Source: Balanoglossus misakiensis | Lineage: Eukaryota; Hemichordata | Direction of reading: 5' to 3' | Assembly (NCBI GenBank): GCA_040954595.2 | Contig: CM082580.2 | Span: 13,330,001 to 13,394,000, forward strand | DNA length: 64,000 bases | Shown: piece by piece, positions 63,137 to 64,000 of the stretch | Numbering within the stretch: position 1 is the stretch's first letter | Layout of the letters: each line of letters begins with the position of its first letter | The notes under the pieces: generated by a model | What the model saw: the letters and a program-made list of their open reading frames with translations, nothing else | Databases searched by the model: none | Told to the model about the DNA's origin: nothing | Position numbers and translations under genes: made by a program

Positions 63137-64000
63137 GCAAGCATATGCACGAATATATAGCACAGGTCTTCATACAATGTAATTTACCTGTTATTTACCA
63201 TAAACAACTAACATTGGCTTGTGGAACCTTCATTGGCATTTCAAGGGAAAACAATTCATGTAAAGCAGGATGCGAAGAATATATGCATTAATTTATGCAA
63301 ATTATGATGATTAATATTGATTAAATTCGACGATAATGAGTCATTATCAAGGGCGAATATTCATCTACCTCGGATCTAGCGCTATATACTGTACATGTAT
63401 ATCTGGGGCAGCATCGAAATAGTGCCCTCTACGTGATGGAAGCCAAATACTTCCGAGAGAATATCGAACTCGAACTGTTGTCGTTTCAATATATTACATG
63501 GTTAAACTTAAGGAGTCATATATGTATTACTCCGAATCACAGGGAATCAACGATTCATCTGTCGTTTCACCAGCGCTCACCGCCGAGTGATTAGGAGTTT
63601 GGAGTTGAAAATGCATAAACCGACTGACCGAACTTTCGGTGACAACACGAGGAGATAGGGAGAGAATAATGGAGTTCAAGTGTCTACTTCAAAAATTCCA
63701 ACATAAATAGGTTTAATTTTGTCAACTGACACAGAGAACAAGTACGCGACGATTTGAGTAAATTCGGCACCGTCCCTCTTGAGTCGGCGATGGACTTTAC
63801 TCTGGGTGTGACGTCACAGCGAAGAGGTGGTGTGTGTACCCCGGTCTAATTAATCCACTTACTATAAGTCACGAGGAGGGCTGTTGAAAGAACAATGTAA
63901 GAGATAAAATTGTCGCTATCTGTCTTCCTGAATCGTTGCTATGGGATACCCACTACAAGGCCCTACCGCTTCATCTGGCAAACCCACTGCGTGAATCAGG

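Larger units (their letters stand above)
60309..64000 (+). other. GRDP 3' UTR and downstream flank, no further gene
   Basis: I see no canonical AATAAA between the stop codon and about 62.6 kb. The first ATTAAA variants are at 62640-62645 and 62815-62820, so the 3' UTR is either long or uses a non-canonical signal. Open frames are under 100 codons with no domains. An octamer ATGCAAAT lies at 63295-63302 in AT-rich DNA. Repeats are listed separately. Confidence 0.5.

Noticed and set aside
1-64000. Search for CRISPR arrays, bacterial operons, rRNA, and intact transposons or viral insertions
   Set aside because: None seen; no reverse transcriptase, integrase, transposase or viral frames, and the gene structure is eukaryotic.

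Overview
This window is animal nuclear DNA. It has spliced genes with GT-AG introns, microsatellites, long non-coding tracts and about 40% GC. Only two protein-coding loci can be supported. The first is a Onecut/HNF6-class transcription factor whose N-terminus (STP-like box, NVSGSFTLM) resembles vertebrate Onecut. The second is an animal member of the GRDP (glycine-rich domain-containing, DUF1399) family. This fits a marine invertebrate, most likely a non-vertebrate deuterostome (hemichordate, echinoderm or cephalochordate), but a lophotrochozoan cannot be excluded from this window alone.

Layout. Bases 1-22078 are non-coding. They lie downstream of the Onecut CUT-domain exon on the minus strand and are best read as part of the long intron before the homeodomain exon, which I do not find here. 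They contain CpG-poor stretches and many homeodomain, POU, SOX and PBX-like motifs, as expected of the regulatory landscape of a developmental gene. The Onecut coding exon (22079-23030, minus) carries the whole N-terminus and the whole CUT domain. It ends at a phase-1 donor, the same place as in vertebrate Onecut genes. From about 23.2 to 49 kb is an intergenic stretch with no convincing coding exon, several microsatellites and a 13-bp GGTCACA array.

From 49 to 57 kb the plus strand becomes promoter-like. It has TACGTGAC elements, CGCCAT/ATGGCG (YY1-like) elements, strong GTAAGT donors, and a diverged tandem duplication at 49.26-49.65 kb. A candidate non-coding first exon at about 56.70-56.83 kb probably belongs to the GRDP gene. 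Its coding region runs from 57652 to 60308 in three exons (782 aa). These encode a GRDP/DUF1399 region with two D-x-x-W-x-H-x-H-like motifs, a beta-rich middle, a short collagen-like Gly-X-Y segment and an extreme Cys-Gly-Gly tail. Bases 60309-64000 are 3' UTR and flank with no gene.

The two genes are divergent: Onecut is transcribed leftwards and GRDP rightwards, with start codons about 34.6 kb apart. Nothing in the sequence shows that they work together. The most unusual items are the GRDP tail with its 9-bp DNA repeat, the collagen-like insertion, the duplicated promoter-like module with its resemblance to the GRDP promoter, and the strong CpG contrast between the Onecut intron and the intergenic DNA.
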